From: Dyadobacter alkalitolerans DSM 23607 | GTDB taxonomy: Bacteria > Bacteroidota > Bacteroidia > Cytophagales > Spirosomataceae | Direction of reading: 5' to 3' | Length of the DNA stretch: 64,000 nucleotides | Assembly (NCBI RefSeq): GCF_000428845.1 | Contig: NZ_AUAS01000004.1 | Coordinates: 186,001-250,000 of the forward strand | Shown: positions 8,013 through 17,338 of the stretch, in pieces | Position numbering within the stretch: the stretch's first letter is position 1 | Layout: every line of letters begins with the position of its first letter | Notes under the pieces: generated by a model | Database searches by the model: none | Seen by the model: only the letters and a program-made list of their open reading frames with translations | Told to the model about the DNA's origin: nothing | Position numbers and translations under genes: made by a program

Positions 8013-10202
8013 TTAAGCCGGGATTTTTCTTGGCTTTTCACGTTCCCAGAACCTGTGCTGGGAAATAGCCAGAATAAATTTATCCGCTAGCTGATCAACG
8101 TCATCCAAAACAACTAACCCTTCTTTCAGGATAGTTGCATCATCATAATCAGGCGGAAGTTTTTTGCTGAAATAAGTCGCTTCCAAAACCTGGATCGCTG
8201 AAAGATCGGAAGCAATTGGCTTACAATGTTTAAACGCCTCATTCAGGAAATGGACTGCGTCTGCTTCTGCCTCAATGCTGGCGACGCTGTTCGTTCCGCC
8301 GGGCACATATACGGCATCGTAAAGTACAGATGCTGCTGTCAAGAATGTATGGTCGACAGGAAGTTTTGTATCACTTTCGGTCACAATATAATTGTGACGT
8401 GTTGAAATGATTTCCACAACTGCCCCGGCGGACACGAGTGCATCTCTCACGGTCGTTATCGACTTCTCGTCCACACCATCAGCAGCAAGAAACGCTATTT
8501 TACGCGTTTGAATGCTGTCTTTCGGCGTATTAACCATACTCAATGCATCCGAAATCGTAACCACCGATTCCTTCATTACTGAATCGTAGTCGGCCGGATC
8601 ACCGTCTGCGGGTATGCTATGGTTAATCGGAAGTTCCGGATCCTGAGGTACATGCACACGAAGCGCAAATGCAACTTCTGCTGCAAGACCTTTGTCGATC
8701 AGCGAAAGAATGCCTACCATCCGCTGACGGATCTCAACAGTCTTCACTTTTCCCAATTCAAAGCTAAGTGCGTCCACCATGTGGTTTTTTTCGGGATCAG
8801 ACTGGCTGTCGAAAAACAATTTAGCCTGGCTGAAATGGTCGAAGAAGCTTTTGCTTCTTGCCCGTATTTTTTTAGCATCAATCCTTTCGGGATAAGAAGT
8901 AAAACCACCTTCCGACGCCTTAGCCTGAGCAGGGAAACCGCCGCCAATTGTGTTCGGATTGTAGCTGGATTTACCTCTGTTGATCGTCTGGCGCATAAAC
9001 CCGTCACGCTGATTATTTTCAACACGAACGATCGGCCGGTTAATGGGGATCTCCTGGAAATTAGGACCGCCCAGACGCAGCAGCTGCGTATCTGTATATG
9101 AGAACAACCTGCCTTGCAAAAGCGGGTCGTTGGTGAAATCAATCCCCGGTACAATGTGTCCCAAATGGTATGCAACCTGCTCTGTTTCGGCAAAGAAGTT
9201 GTCAGGATTGCGGTTTAGGGTCATTTTACCAATGCGTTGCACCGGAACGAGTTCCTCGGGAATTATCTTGGTTGGGTCCAGCAAGTCGAAATCAAACTTA
9301 AACTCATCTTCTTCCGGAACAATCTGCACGCCAAGTTCCCACTCGGGGAAATTGCCGGATTCAATCGCATCCCATAAATCCCTTCTGTGGAAATCAGGAT
9401 CTTTCCCTGAGATCTTTTGCGCTTCGTCCCATGCAACGGAATGCACACCCAATAGCGGCTTCCAGTGGAATTTTACAAAATGTGAAACGCCTTCCTCATT
9501 GACAAAACGGAAAGTATGGACGCCAAAACCCTCCATCATCCGGTAACTGCGCGGTATAGCACGGTCGCTCATCAGCCACATAATCATGTGTGCAGACTCG
9601 GGCATCAGAGAAATAAAATCCCAGAATGTATCATGAGCTGACGCAGCTTGCGGTATTTCGTTGTCTGGCTCAGGCTTAACAGCATGGACAAGGTCCGGGA
9701 ATTTGATGGCATCCTGGATAAAAAACACAGGTATATTATTGCCTACGAGGTCAAAATTACCTTCCTGTGTATAAAACTTTACAGCAAATCCCCGAACATC
9801 ACGGGCAAGGTCCGTAGAGCCTTTGGAACCGGCAACGGTTGAAAACCGGACAAATACCGGTGTCTCGATGGATGTATCATTCAGGAAACCAGCCTTGGTC
9901 ACGGCGGACATCGGCTCATAAACTTTAAATACACCATGCGCACCAGATCCACGCGCGTGAACAACCCTTTCAGGTATACGTTCGTGGTCAAAATGCGTCA
10001 TCTTTTCGCGAAAGATAAAGTCTTCCAGCAACGTTGCACCCCGGTCTCCCGCTTTAAGGGAATTCTGGTCATCGTTGACCCGAAGCCCGGTGTTGGTGGT
10101 CATGAACTCTCCGGTACTATCGGTTGTATGGGGCGCCAGGCTTGCCTTTTTATCGTTTTCCTGGTTGGCATTAGAGCCCTCAGATTCTTTATTATCTATC
10201 AT
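8013..10202 (-). CDS. katE: Large-subunit (HPII-type) catalase with C-terminal PfpI-like domain
   Basis: At 729 residues this matches the long clade-2 catalases. It breaks hydrogen peroxide down to water and oxygen in the cytoplasm. The catalytic His82 lies in VVHARGSGAHG and the conserved Asn pair is in FDLVGNNIPVFF (near 156). The haem-ligand Tyr region is RLFSYTDTQLLR. The last 150 residues form the class-I amidotransferase-like domain (IAFLAADGVDEKS) of HPII enzymes, without a clear catalytic Cys. The N-terminal 40 residues are polar and variable. The gene lies 22 bases after the DUF892 gene on the same strand, so they are probably co-transcribed from the sigma-54-like promoter at 10808-10823. 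Confidence 0.95.
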   Translation of the reverse strand: MIDNKESEGSNANQENDKKASLAPHTTDSTGEFMTTNTGLRVNDDQNSLKAGDRGATLLEDFIFREKMTHFDHERIPERVVHARGSGAHGVFKVYEPMSAVTKAGFLNDTSIETPVFVRFSTVAGSKGSTDLARDVRGFAVKFYTQEGNFDLVGNNIPVFFIQDAIKFPDLVHAVKPEPDNEIPQAASAHDTFWDFISLMPESAHMIMWLMSDRAIPRSYRMMEGFGVHTFRFVNEEGVSHFVKFHWKPLLGVHSVAWDEAQKISGKDPDFHRRDLWDAIESGNFPEWELGVQIVPEEDEFKFDFDLLDPTKIIPEELVPVQRIGKMTLNRNPDNFFAETEQVAYHLGHIVPGIDFTNDPLLQGRLFSYTDTQLLRLGGPNFQEIPINRPIVRVENNQRDGFMRQTINRGKSSYNPNTIGGGFPAQAKASEGGFTSYPERIDAKKIRARSKSFFDHFSQAKLFFDSQSDPEKNHMVDALSFELGKVKTVEIRQRMVGILSLIDKGLAAEVAFALRVHVPQDPELPINHSIPADGDPADYDSVMKESVVTISDALSMVNTPKDSIQTRKIAFLAADGVDEKSITTVRDALVSAGAVVEIISTRHNYIVTESDTKLPVDHTFLTAASVLYDAVYVPGGTNSVASIEAEADAVHFLNEAFKHCKPIASDLSAIQVLEATYFSKKLPPDYDDATILKEGLVVLDDVDQLADKFILAISQHRFWEREKPRKIPA

Positions 10203-10224
10203 AAATATTCGTTGAAGGTTTTAA

Positions 10225-10776
10225 TTAAGCTTCCTCGGAGGCCTTGTAATTGACATCATTTTCAGCAACCTCGGTCAAAAGTTGATCGGCCAGTTTCTCC
10301 TCTTCCAGTGTTTTGGCAAGAATTTCTGCCACATCTGTCAGGTTCAAAGTGCTTGCCAGCTGCACCAGGCCGCCATAAGTAGCAATTTCATAATGTTCCA
10401 CTTTCTGAGAAGCCAGGATAATCCCAACGTCGCGGGTAGCGGTTCCTTCATCGGTGCTTTCAATAATTCCTTCCCCTTCTTTCGAAAGACCTTCCATGGC
10501 ATCACATTTTTTGGCAATCGCATCCACACCCAGCAAGTCGAAAATCACGACTAACCGGCTTACATGCTCAACAGTTTGTTCAAGATGCTGCTCAATTGTA
10601 GAAGCCAATTTTGGCGAGGTGGCAGACTTGATCATTTTTGGAAGTGTCTTAACTAAATGATTTTCAGCCCAGTAAATATCCCGAAGACTGTCCAGAAACA
10701 GCTCCATCAACGCCGGCTCAGCGCCTGCGGAAGTTTTTGTTTTAAATTTTGGCTCAGAGCCTGTGCTAGCGTCCAT
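10225..10776 (-). CDS. DUF892 / YciE-like ferritin-fold protein
   Basis: The 183-residue protein has the DUF892 pattern: a helix containing ELFLDSLRDIYWAENHLVKTLPKM, a second with EQHLEQTVEHVSRL, a third with KVEHYEIATYGGLVQLA, and a fourth with LAKTLEEEKLADQLLTEVA. Glu and His residues repeat at ferritin-like spacing. Members are small stress-linked di-metal or ferritin-fold proteins of unknown reaction. The N-terminus (about 20 residues) is polar and unordered. It heads a two-gene unit with the catalase, separated by 22 bases. A good -24/-12 promoter match precedes it. Pairing with catalase suggests a role in peroxide or iron handling, which is an inference. Confidence 0.9.
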   Translation of the reverse strand: MDASTGSEPKFKTKTSAGAEPALMELFLDSLRDIYWAENHLVKTLPKMIKSATSPKLASTIEQHLEQTVEHVSRLVVIFDLLGVDAIAKKCDAMEGLSKEGEGIIESTDEGTATRDVGIILASQKVEHYEIATYGGLVQLASTLNLTDVAEILAKTLEEEKLADQLLTEVAENDVNYKASEEA

Positions 10777-10807
10777 ATGTTATTGTCGTTAGTTGAGCCA
10801 CTATTAT

Positions 10808-10823
10808 AGCAAAACCCGTACCT
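10808..10823 (-). promoter_or_regulatory. Sigma-54-type -24/-12 promoter for DUF892-catalase
   Basis: Read on the minus strand, AGGTACGGGTTTTGCT has the invariant GG and GC exactly 10 bases apart and matches most other consensus positions (TGGCACGnnnnTTGCA). Transcription would start about 20 bases before the ATG at 10776. This is the best -24/-12 match I found in the window. Confidence 0.6.
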
Positions 10824-10870
10824 GTTCAAGGATTGTTTTAAGAATAGCTGTTTTTTATTTAGTATGACAT

Positions 10871-10931
10871 TCTAAGCAAAGTAATTTGAAGTTTTGAACA
10901 AAATGAGCGCGCACCGAACCGGGTAATTTTG
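10871..10931 (+). promoter_or_regulatory. Direct-repeat operator and TAnnTTTG promoter of the SDR gene
   Basis: A degenerate repeat TCTAAGCAAAG (10871-10881) and a full one, TTTGAACAAAA (10893-10903), lie 22 bases apart. The vegetative -7 box TAATTTTG follows at 10924-10931, 31 bases after the start of the second repeat. The same array with the same 31-base offset precedes the SDR gene at 48812. Direct repeats 21-23 bases apart next to the promoter are typical of AraC-family activator sites; the AraC gene at 12083 is the likely partner. Confidence 0.7.
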
Positions 10932-10957
10932 TCCTATCACTTTTAAATAGAAATGAC

Positions 10958-11974
10958 ATGGGACAAAACAATGATCAGGGAGCTTTGCAACAGCCAATCG
11001 GCTCGGGCTTTCATGCAACATCAACTGCAAACGACGTAATCAAAGGAATCGACCTAAGAGGAAAAATCGCCATTGTAACTGGCGGCAACACGGGTATAGG
11101 CCTGGAAACCACCCGGGTTCTGGCCGCAGCAGGTGCTACGGTGATCGTTCCGGCCAGGGACATAGAGAAGGCCCGGAAAAATCTCGAAGGCATTCCGAAT
11201 GTGGAGTTGGGGAAAATCGATTTTATGGATCCGGCTTCGATTGATGCATTTGCCGAAAGTTTTATGGCAACAAACCGGCCGCTCCATATATTGATCAACA
11301 ATGCGGGCATTATGTGGGTGCCTTTACGCCGGGATATCCGGGGAATAGAATCACAGCTGGCAACCAACTATTTAGGTCAATACCAACTCACCGGGCGGTT
11401 GTGGCCAGCGCTCAAAGGGGCCAACGGCGCACGGGTCGTTAACGTATCATCGCTTGGGCATCAGATGGCACCGTTCAATTTTGAAGATCCTAATTTCCTC
11501 CATCGCGAATATCAAACCCTGCAGGCTTACGGGCAATCGAAAACTGCCAGTAACTTATTTACGCTGGCGCTCAATAGCCTGGGTGAGCAGTTTAATGTGC
11601 GTGCGTACTCGTTACATCCCGGCTCTATACACGGCACGGAACTGGGCAGGGAAGCCTCTATGGAATTATTTCAGCAAATGGGTTTTATGGATTCAGCAGG
11701 TAATTTGTTACCGGAAGTTTTAGCAACATTGAAAACGATCCCGCAAGGTGCAGCAACCACCGTTTGGTGCGCTACCAGTCCAATGCTCGAAGACATGGGC
11801 GGCGTGTATTGCGAAGACGCCGATATAGCCAATCTCAGCCCGGAAAGAGATTCAGGGCAAAGTGGTGTCAAGGCCTATTCGTTGGATATGGAAAGTGCCG
11901 GGAAATTGTGGGTGTGGAGCGAACAGGTAACCGGCATCACATTCGGCGCGCAGGCTTCGCTTGTGCAATCGTAA
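10958..11974 (+). CDS. Short-chain dehydrogenase (retinol-dehydrogenase-like SDR)
   Basis: The 338-residue enzyme has an N-terminal extension of about 30 residues and then the classical SDR fold. The cofactor turn is VTGGNTGIG, the NNAG motif is in LINNAGIMW, and the catalytic pair is YGQSK (Tyr and Lys near 198-202). Loss of the usual short C-terminus and the overall length fit the WW-oxidoreductase or retinol-dehydrogenase-like group, which reduces lipophilic aldehydes or ketones with NAD(P)H. The substrate is unknown. It is followed after 108 bases by an AraC regulator on the same strand and has a direct-repeat operator at 10871-10931. Confidence 0.88.
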   Translation: MGQNNDQGALQQPIGSGFHATSTANDVIKGIDLRGKIAIVTGGNTGIGLETTRVLAAAGATVIVPARDIEKARKNLEGIPNVELGKIDFMDPASIDAFAESFMATNRPLHILINNAGIMWVPLRRDIRGIESQLATNYLGQYQLTGRLWPALKGANGARVVNVSSLGHQMAPFNFEDPNFLHREYQTLQAYGQSKTASNLFTLALNSLGEQFNVRAYSLHPGSIHGTELGREASMELFQQMGFMDSAGNLLPEVLATLKTIPQGAATTVWCATSPMLEDMGGVYCEDADIANLSPERDSGQSGVKAYSLDMESAGKLWVWSEQVTGITFGAQASLVQS

Positions 11975-12082
11975 AGCTTGTCAGGGCGGGGAGCGGAAGC
12001 TACCCGCAACTATTGTTTTTAGTTGATTATTATTACATTCAAAATCTCATACATGCCGCCCAGGCATCGGAGGCTCGCTTAT

Positions 12083-12937
12083 ATGGATCACATTTCAAAA
12101 TACCTGACCAGGGAGATCAAGCTTTCCAGTTATGACGACAAGCTTTTCAAATCGGACCTTATGTTCGAGGATCATATGCTGATTTGGTTTATTTCAGGTG
12201 AAACCAAAATCATACAGGCGGACACAACCTATTATTTTAAAACGGGGGACATTTTTCTGATTCCCAGAAATGAGCTGGCGACCATTGTAAATTATCCCAA
12301 AAACGGACAACCGCACAAAACAGTGGTTATGCATTTGTCTAAAGAGCGGCTCAAACGGTTTTACGAAAAAATTGAGATTAATAAAACGAGCAGACCGCAA
12401 CGGAAGATTTACAGCTTTACCAATCACCCGTTTCTGGAAAGTTGTCTGGCCTCTTTAATTCCTTACTTTGATGTGACCGGCCAATTTCCTGAAAGTATCG
12501 CCACTTTAAAAATTACTGAAGCCATTACCATTCTGAGGGAAATTGACAAAACGGTTGACATTGTGCTGGCAAACTTCGATGACCCCGGAAAAATCGACCT
12601 GATTGATTTTATGCAGCGCAATTTTATGTTCAATATGCCGATGGAAAAATGGGGTTATCTGACGGGCCGGAGCTTGTCGACATTCAACCGGGATTTCAGG
12701 AAGTTATTTCAGGTAACTCCGCAAAAGTGGCTGACGGATAAAAGGCTCGAACTGGCACATTATCAATTGGCAGAAAAAAAGAAAAAACCCACAGAAGTGT
12801 ATCTCGAAGTTGGTTTTGAGGATCTCTCCCATTTTTCTTTTGCATTCAAAAAGAAATACGGTATTGCACCTACACAGTTGCTACATGTGACACATACCCC
12901 TGCCTCTTCCTACCGTCCCGACATTGTTACTTCATAA
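12083..12937 (+). CDS. AraC family transcriptional regulator
   Basis: The start at 12083 (MDHISKYLTREIK) aligns residue for residue with the start of the paralogue at 52068, so I prefer it over an ATG 60 bases upstream. The 284-residue protein has an N-terminal cupin-like sensing half (FKTGDIFLIPRNEL). The C-terminal half carries two helix-turn-helix motifs, the second around YLEVGFEDLSHFSFAFKKKYG. It follows the SDR gene and probably controls it through the repeats at 10871-10903. Its last 28 bases overlap the 3' end of the convergent hybrid sensor gene, so the two messages share an antisense tail. The ligand is unknown. Confidence 0.9.
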   Translation: MDHISKYLTREIKLSSYDDKLFKSDLMFEDHMLIWFISGETKIIQADTTYYFKTGDIFLIPRNELATIVNYPKNGQPHKTVVMHLSKERLKRFYEKIEINKTSRPQRKIYSFTNHPFLESCLASLIPYFDVTGQFPESIATLKITEAITILREIDKTVDIVLANFDDPGKIDLIDFMQRNFMFNMPMEKWGYLTGRSLSTFNRDFRKLFQVTPQKWLTDKRLELAHYQLAEKKKKPTEVYLEVGFEDLSHFSFAFKKKYGIAPTQLLHVTHTPASSYRPDIVTS

Positions 12938-15900
12938 TGCCTTCGTTTTTTAGCCTTGTATTCCGTCGGCAGCATGTTGAACTTGGCTTTGAATGATTTG
13001 GCAAAATAATTCGGCGCGGTAAATCCCGTCATGTAGGAGATCTGTGAAATGCTCAAATCACTGTTTTCCAATAGTAATGCTGCCTTTTCAAGCTTGATAG
13101 AGCGGATGAACTCGATGGGCGTTTGTCCGCTCATTTCAAGGACTTTGCTGTATAATGTTCCCCGGCTCATGCCGACGTGCTTGCTGAGATTTTCCACGCT
13201 AAGCTGGGCAGTGTGCAGGTTGTCCTCAATGTAAGACAGCATATCTTTCAGCAGCTTTTCCTGGCTCGATTCCATTTGCGGCGCTTCACCCGACACCTGG
13301 ATGTGCCGCGAGTAAACGCCTTTGAGAAGCCGGTTAAGCAGGATCAGATTGTTGATCTTGGCATTTAATATCTCAAAATTAAAGGGTTTGGTCAGATAAT
13401 CATTCGCTCCGGAATTGAGGCCTTCCAGCTGCTGCTGCTCACCTGTGGAAGCCGTCAGAAGAATGATAGGGATGTGTTTGGTGCGCTTGTCGGACTTGAT
13501 TTTCTGGCTCAAAGCAATGCCGTCCATTTCGGGCATGGCCACGTCGCTTACAATCAGTTCGGGATGGTGGCTCAGCGTTTTTTGCCAGCCTTCTTTGCCA
13601 TTGCTCGCTTCTATAACATGATAGAAGGGCATCAGGCTTTCTTTCAGATAATGTCTGAATTCGTCATTGTCCTCAATAATCAGCACATTGGACGGATCTT
13701 CCAGATTGGCCTTCTCTGATTTAGCAAAGCCACTTTCCGTTTCATTCAGCGTTTTGGGCGTTGAGGCAGGCTGTTCGGTCAGGGGAATAAGTTGTTCTGC
13801 AATCGGCAACTCTACTGTAAACGTGCTGCCTGCGCCAGGCTGACTTACAACATTTATTTTTCCCTGGTGCAACTGCACAAACTCGCGCACAATGGACAAG
13901 CCAATGCCGCTGCCCTGGTTCAGAACCGTCAGGTCCGTATCGCTCTGGAAAAACCGGTCAAAGATCTTTTCGTGCTGATCCTCCGCAATGCCTATTCCGT
14001 TATCCGAAATGTTGATTTGAAGCCAGTGCTTTCCTTCAACATCCGTTTGCTGCTGAACATTCAAAGCCACTTCGCCGCCTTTTGGCGTGAATTTAAATGC
14101 ATTGGAAAGCAGGTTAAACAAAACCCGTTCGAGCTTATCTGCATCGAAATCCATCGCTAGCTGATCCGGCGCACTTTCAATTTTAAACTGAATCCCCTTA
14201 CGGATGGAAAGATCACTGAACTGGTCGCAGGTGTCTTTGATAAACAGAATAATGTCCCGGCGTTTCAGGTCGAGCATCACTTCCTGTTCCTGCATATTTT
14301 TGAAATCCAGCAACTGGTCCACGAGGTTCAGCAGCCTTTTCGCATTGCGCTTAATGGCATTGACCGGCGGATGCAGCTCGGTGGATCTGGTCTTGACGAG
14401 CAGGTTGTCAACAGGAGCAAGGATAAGCGAGATTGGTGTCCTGAACTCGTGGCTCAGATTGGTCAGAAACTTGATTTTCATCCGGTCCAGTTCCTGCGCA
14501 CGCTCCACTTCCGCACGCTGTTGCTGCTCTTTAAATTGCCGTTGCAGCTTTTGAATGCCGCGCCGCCGCATATAGTATACAATCGCGAATGGCGCGAGAA
14601 TGTAAAAAATGTATGCGTAAATGGTCAGGTAAAAAGGTGGTTTCACAATCACGGCCACCGACTTGGTCTGCGGACTCCAGTTAATGCCGTCACCGCTGGC
14701 CTGCACTTCAAAAACGTATTTGCCCGGACTCAGATTCGTATAACTGGCAAAGTTGGTAAGCCCTGTTTCGTTCCATTCCGACTGCATGCCCACCAGCCGG
14801 TGCCGGTAATGCATTTGTTTTGGATTAGTATAATCGAGCGCGGCAAAACCGATCGAAAAATTCTGTTTGTAATCCAGGCTGATGGTCCTGGCAACGGCAA
14901 TATCAGCATCAATAAAGTTCGAATCGGCGGGTGTAATGCTGCGATTACCAATTTTCAGGTCTTTTAAAATGATCGGCGGAATCCGTTTGCTGTCAGGCAA
15001 ACTCCGTGTGTCGATGTAGTTGAACCCTGCAATGCCGCCGAAAAAAAGCGTGTTATCAGCCGCGCGAATACCCGATCCAAGCACGAATGTCCGGTCCTGA
15101 ATGCCGTTATAAGAGGTGTAATTGATGAATTTTCTGTTTTTCAAATCAAAATAGCTAATTCCCTGGTTGGTACTGACCCAGATCCGCCCCTGCGCATCTT
15201 CCAGCACTTTGTTGACAATGTTACTGGCGAGCCCTTCCTTTGACCCATAAGTTGAAAACTTCCTGGTACGCAGGTTGTATAACGCCAGCCCTTCACCCGA
15301 TGTGCCCGCCCAGATATTCCCTCTGCTGTCTTCCAGAAGAGAAAAAACAATGTTGCTGGGAAGTTCGCTGCTTTGCTTGTCCAGCAACAGCGTTTTCTTC
15401 GTCACCGGATCATACACAGCAATGCCGGTGCCGTGCGATGCCACCCAGAGTTTGCCTTTACTGTCCAGCATGAGATCACGGATATAGCCATTCAACGGAA
15501 TGCTGCGCTGCAAAACGGGAACCCCCGCATCGTGAAATCTGGTAAACCGTTTCGTTGCAGGATCAAACAAATGCACACCGCCACCATTCGTGCCCACCCA
15601 CAACTGGCCGGACTTATCTTTTTCCAGGCAGAAAATCTCGTTGTTACTCAGGCTGGACGAATCTTTTCCCCTCATATACTGGGTATAAGCGCCCGTTTTG
15701 GGGTTAAACTGAAAAAGCCCGTCCTGAAAGGTCCCGATCCAAAGCTCGTCGTCCGCAACCAGTTCCAGAGTCAGAATAGCAAGCCCGGACGCTGCATTCT
15801 TGTTTTTTGGATTAATGGGAAATTTCCTGAACAGATTGGTTTGCCGGTTATAAAGATTTAACCCGCCGCCGTCGGTGCCTACAAAGAGCTCACCCGATCC

Positions 15901-17022
15901 GGTCTCGGCAAAGGATGTGACAAATGGCGCGCTCAATCCGTACGGGTCATTCACATCCGACCGCTTCAAGCCAAAGATCGCCAGGTTTTTATCATATTTA
16001 TTGACACCTCCCTTATATGTGCCAAGCCAGCAAATGCCCTCATTATCAATGAGTATGCTTCGTATTGATTTGTTGCTTAAACTAAACTGCGTCCTTGCAT
16101 CCGGGCCATAGCGCGTAATGTTGCCGCTTCGCGTATCCAGTATATTCAGGCCGGCATCCGTGCATATCCATAGTTGATAGGCGTTTTCCCAGGTAACTGC
16201 AAACACCATATTGGTGCTCAGGGAATTCCTGTTATTGGGGTCATATTTAAACTGCTTGATAATCTGCCCGTTAGCGTTGAGTTTGAACACACCGCTGAAT
16301 GTGGCGGCCCAAATGTTCCCCTCGCGGTCTTCAACAATAGACTTCACCGTGCGCGCACCGGCTTCGTCGGGCAGCGATTGCAGATAATTGATATATTCCT
16401 CACTTTTATCAGCCGGATCCATTTTGAACAATCCATTCCTGGATCCGATCCACACCCTTTTTTTGCTGTCTATCGCAATGCCGAGGATCATTCCTTTGGA
16501 AATCTGGTCAGGCATGTTGGGCCTGGATGCGAATGTGCTGATCTGATGGCTTTCCGGGTCCACATTGATCAGCCCTGCCGTGGTGCCGACCCAAAGTTTT
16601 CCCGTGGCATCGCTGGTGATGCTCGTTACGCTATGCGGAGACGGAATGATTTCAAATGAATCTTTTCTTCTGTTATAAAGGTGCAATCCGCCTTCGATAG
16701 TGCCAACCCAGATCCGGCCTTTGCGATCCTGGTGCAGGCAGGAAATATCATTGGATCTTAGTGAGGAGGAATCCTTTTTATCATGCCGGTAAACGAGCAC
16801 ATCCGTGCCGTCGAACCTGCTCAAACCATCGTCCGTTCCGAACCACATCAGTCCATACTGATCTTTCAGAATGGCCGTCACAGTGTTTGATGACAACCCG
16901 TCTGTTGATGTCAGCGACGTAAACTTGGGCTCAGCAGGCTGCGCCCATGCTGCAAATGTCGCTGCACAGCATGCGATTATCAGGCAGATAAAACGGAATG
17001 TGAGAAGAATCTCTGAACGCAT
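12910..17022 (-). CDS. Hybrid two-component sensor/regulator of the xylan locus
   Basis: The 1370-residue one-protein signalling system has a signal peptide (about 1-28) and then a long periplasmic region of beta-propeller repeats (repeated DGLSRFDG, GRIWVGT and GLALYN-type motifs). A Y_Y_Y domain ends before one membrane span (FYLTIYAYIFYILAPF, near 790). Inside the cell are a HisKA domain with the phospho-His in LSHEFRTPISL, an HATPase domain, a receiver with Asp in IVSDVAMPEMDG, and an AraC-type helix-turn-helix. Such proteins bind an oligosaccharide in the periplasm and switch on the adjacent SusC/SusD operon. It is divergent from susC across a 316-base gap, and its 3' end overlaps the AraC gene at 12083 by 28 bases. 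Confidence 0.95.
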   Translation of the reverse strand: MRSEILLTFRFICLIIACCAATFAAWAQPAEPKFTSLTSTDGLSSNTVTAILKDQYGLMWFGTDDGLSRFDGTDVLVYRHDKKDSSSLRSNDISCLHQDRKGRIWVGTIEGGLHLYNRRKDSFEIIPSPHSVTSITSDATGKLWVGTTAGLINVDPESHQISTFASRPNMPDQISKGMILGIAIDSKKRVWIGSRNGLFKMDPADKSEEYINYLQSLPDEAGARTVKSIVEDREGNIWAATFSGVFKLNANGQIIKQFKYDPNNRNSLSTNMVFAVTWENAYQLWICTDAGLNILDTRSGNITRYGPDARTQFSLSNKSIRSILIDNEGICWLGTYKGGVNKYDKNLAIFGLKRSDVNDPYGLSAPFVTSFAETGSGELFVGTDGGGLNLYNRQTNLFRKFPINPKNKNAASGLAILTLELVADDELWIGTFQDGLFQFNPKTGAYTQYMRGKDSSSLSNNEIFCLEKDKSGQLWVGTNGGGVHLFDPATKRFTRFHDAGVPVLQRSIPLNGYIRDLMLDSKGKLWVASHGTGIAVYDPVTKKTLLLDKQSSELPSNIVFSLLEDSRGNIWAGTSGEGLALYNLRTRKFSTYGSKEGLASNIVNKVLEDAQGRIWVSTNQGISYFDLKNRKFINYTSYNGIQDRTFVLGSGIRAADNTLFFGGIAGFNYIDTRSLPDSKRIPPIILKDLKIGNRSITPADSNFIDADIAVARTISLDYKQNFSIGFAALDYTNPKQMHYRHRLVGMQSEWNETGLTNFASYTNLSPGKYVFEVQASGDGINWSPQTKSVAVIVKPPFYLTIYAYIFYILAPFAIVYYMRRRGIQKLQRQFKEQQQRAEVERAQELDRMKIKFLTNLSHEFRTPISLILAPVDNLLVKTRSTELHPPVNAIKRNAKRLLNLVDQLLDFKNMQEQEVMLDLKRRDIILFIKDTCDQFSDLSIRKGIQFKIESAPDQLAMDFDADKLERVLFNLLSNAFKFTPKGGEVALNVQQQTDVEGKHWLQINISDNGIGIAEDQHEKIFDRFFQSDTDLTVLNQGSGIGLSIVREFVQLHQGKINVVSQPGAGSTFTVELPIAEQLIPLTEQPASTPKTLNETESGFAKSEKANLEDPSNVLIIEDNDEFRHYLKESLMPFYHVIEASNGKEGWQKTLSHHPELIVSDVAMPEMDGIALSQKIKSDKRTKHIPIILLTASTGEQQQLEGLNSGANDYLTKPFNFEILNAKINNLILLNRLLKGVYSRHIQVSGEAPQMESSQEKLLKDMLSYIEDNLHTAQLSVENLSKHVGMSRGTLYSKVLEMSGQTPIEFIRSIKLEKAALLLENSDLSISQISYMTGFTAPNYFAKSFKAKFNMLPTEYKAKKRRHYEVTMSGR

Positions 17023-17338
17023 TGATATGATAGGGTTAAAAACAGAGCCCGAGTCGAAAGTTATCCCAAAAATGCAAGTTTGTCCCAGAATCGGGCATTT
17101 TTTAGGCCCTTTTGAACAATTGTATCCTTAATATGAACAAATGTGCTCACAGCAGGCTGCCTTGCTGCGCTACTTTTGTCGACAATAAATCAAATAATAT
17201 CTGGAAAAAGTGATGCACTGGAAATGGCGACAAAGCCAAAGTTACACCCAAATTAAATATTGTCAAATTGACACTTCCATAACAACACCAAGACGACCAC
17301 ATGATTCAATCTAATTTAAACATCAAATCATACACAAA
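17023..17338 (+). promoter_or_regulatory. Divergent control region between the sensor and susC
   Basis: This 316-base gap has no gene. On the plus strand TACTTTTG (17171-17178) is a perfect -7 box and would give a leader of about 150 bases before susC. A 13-base palindrome TGTCAAATTGACA lies at 17261-17273 inside that leader and may be an operator. On the minus strand TAACTTTG (17244-17237) is a possible -7 box for the sensor gene. The binding site of the hybrid sensor itself was not identified. Confidence 0.45.

Noticed and set aside
8619..9101. Plus-strand frame of 160 codons within the catalase gene
   Set aside because: It is antisense to highly conserved catalase sequence and has no independent support.
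15373..15861. Long plus-strand frame inside the hybrid sensor gene
   Set aside because: It is a shadow of the beta-propeller coding sequence with no start signal or recognisable motif.
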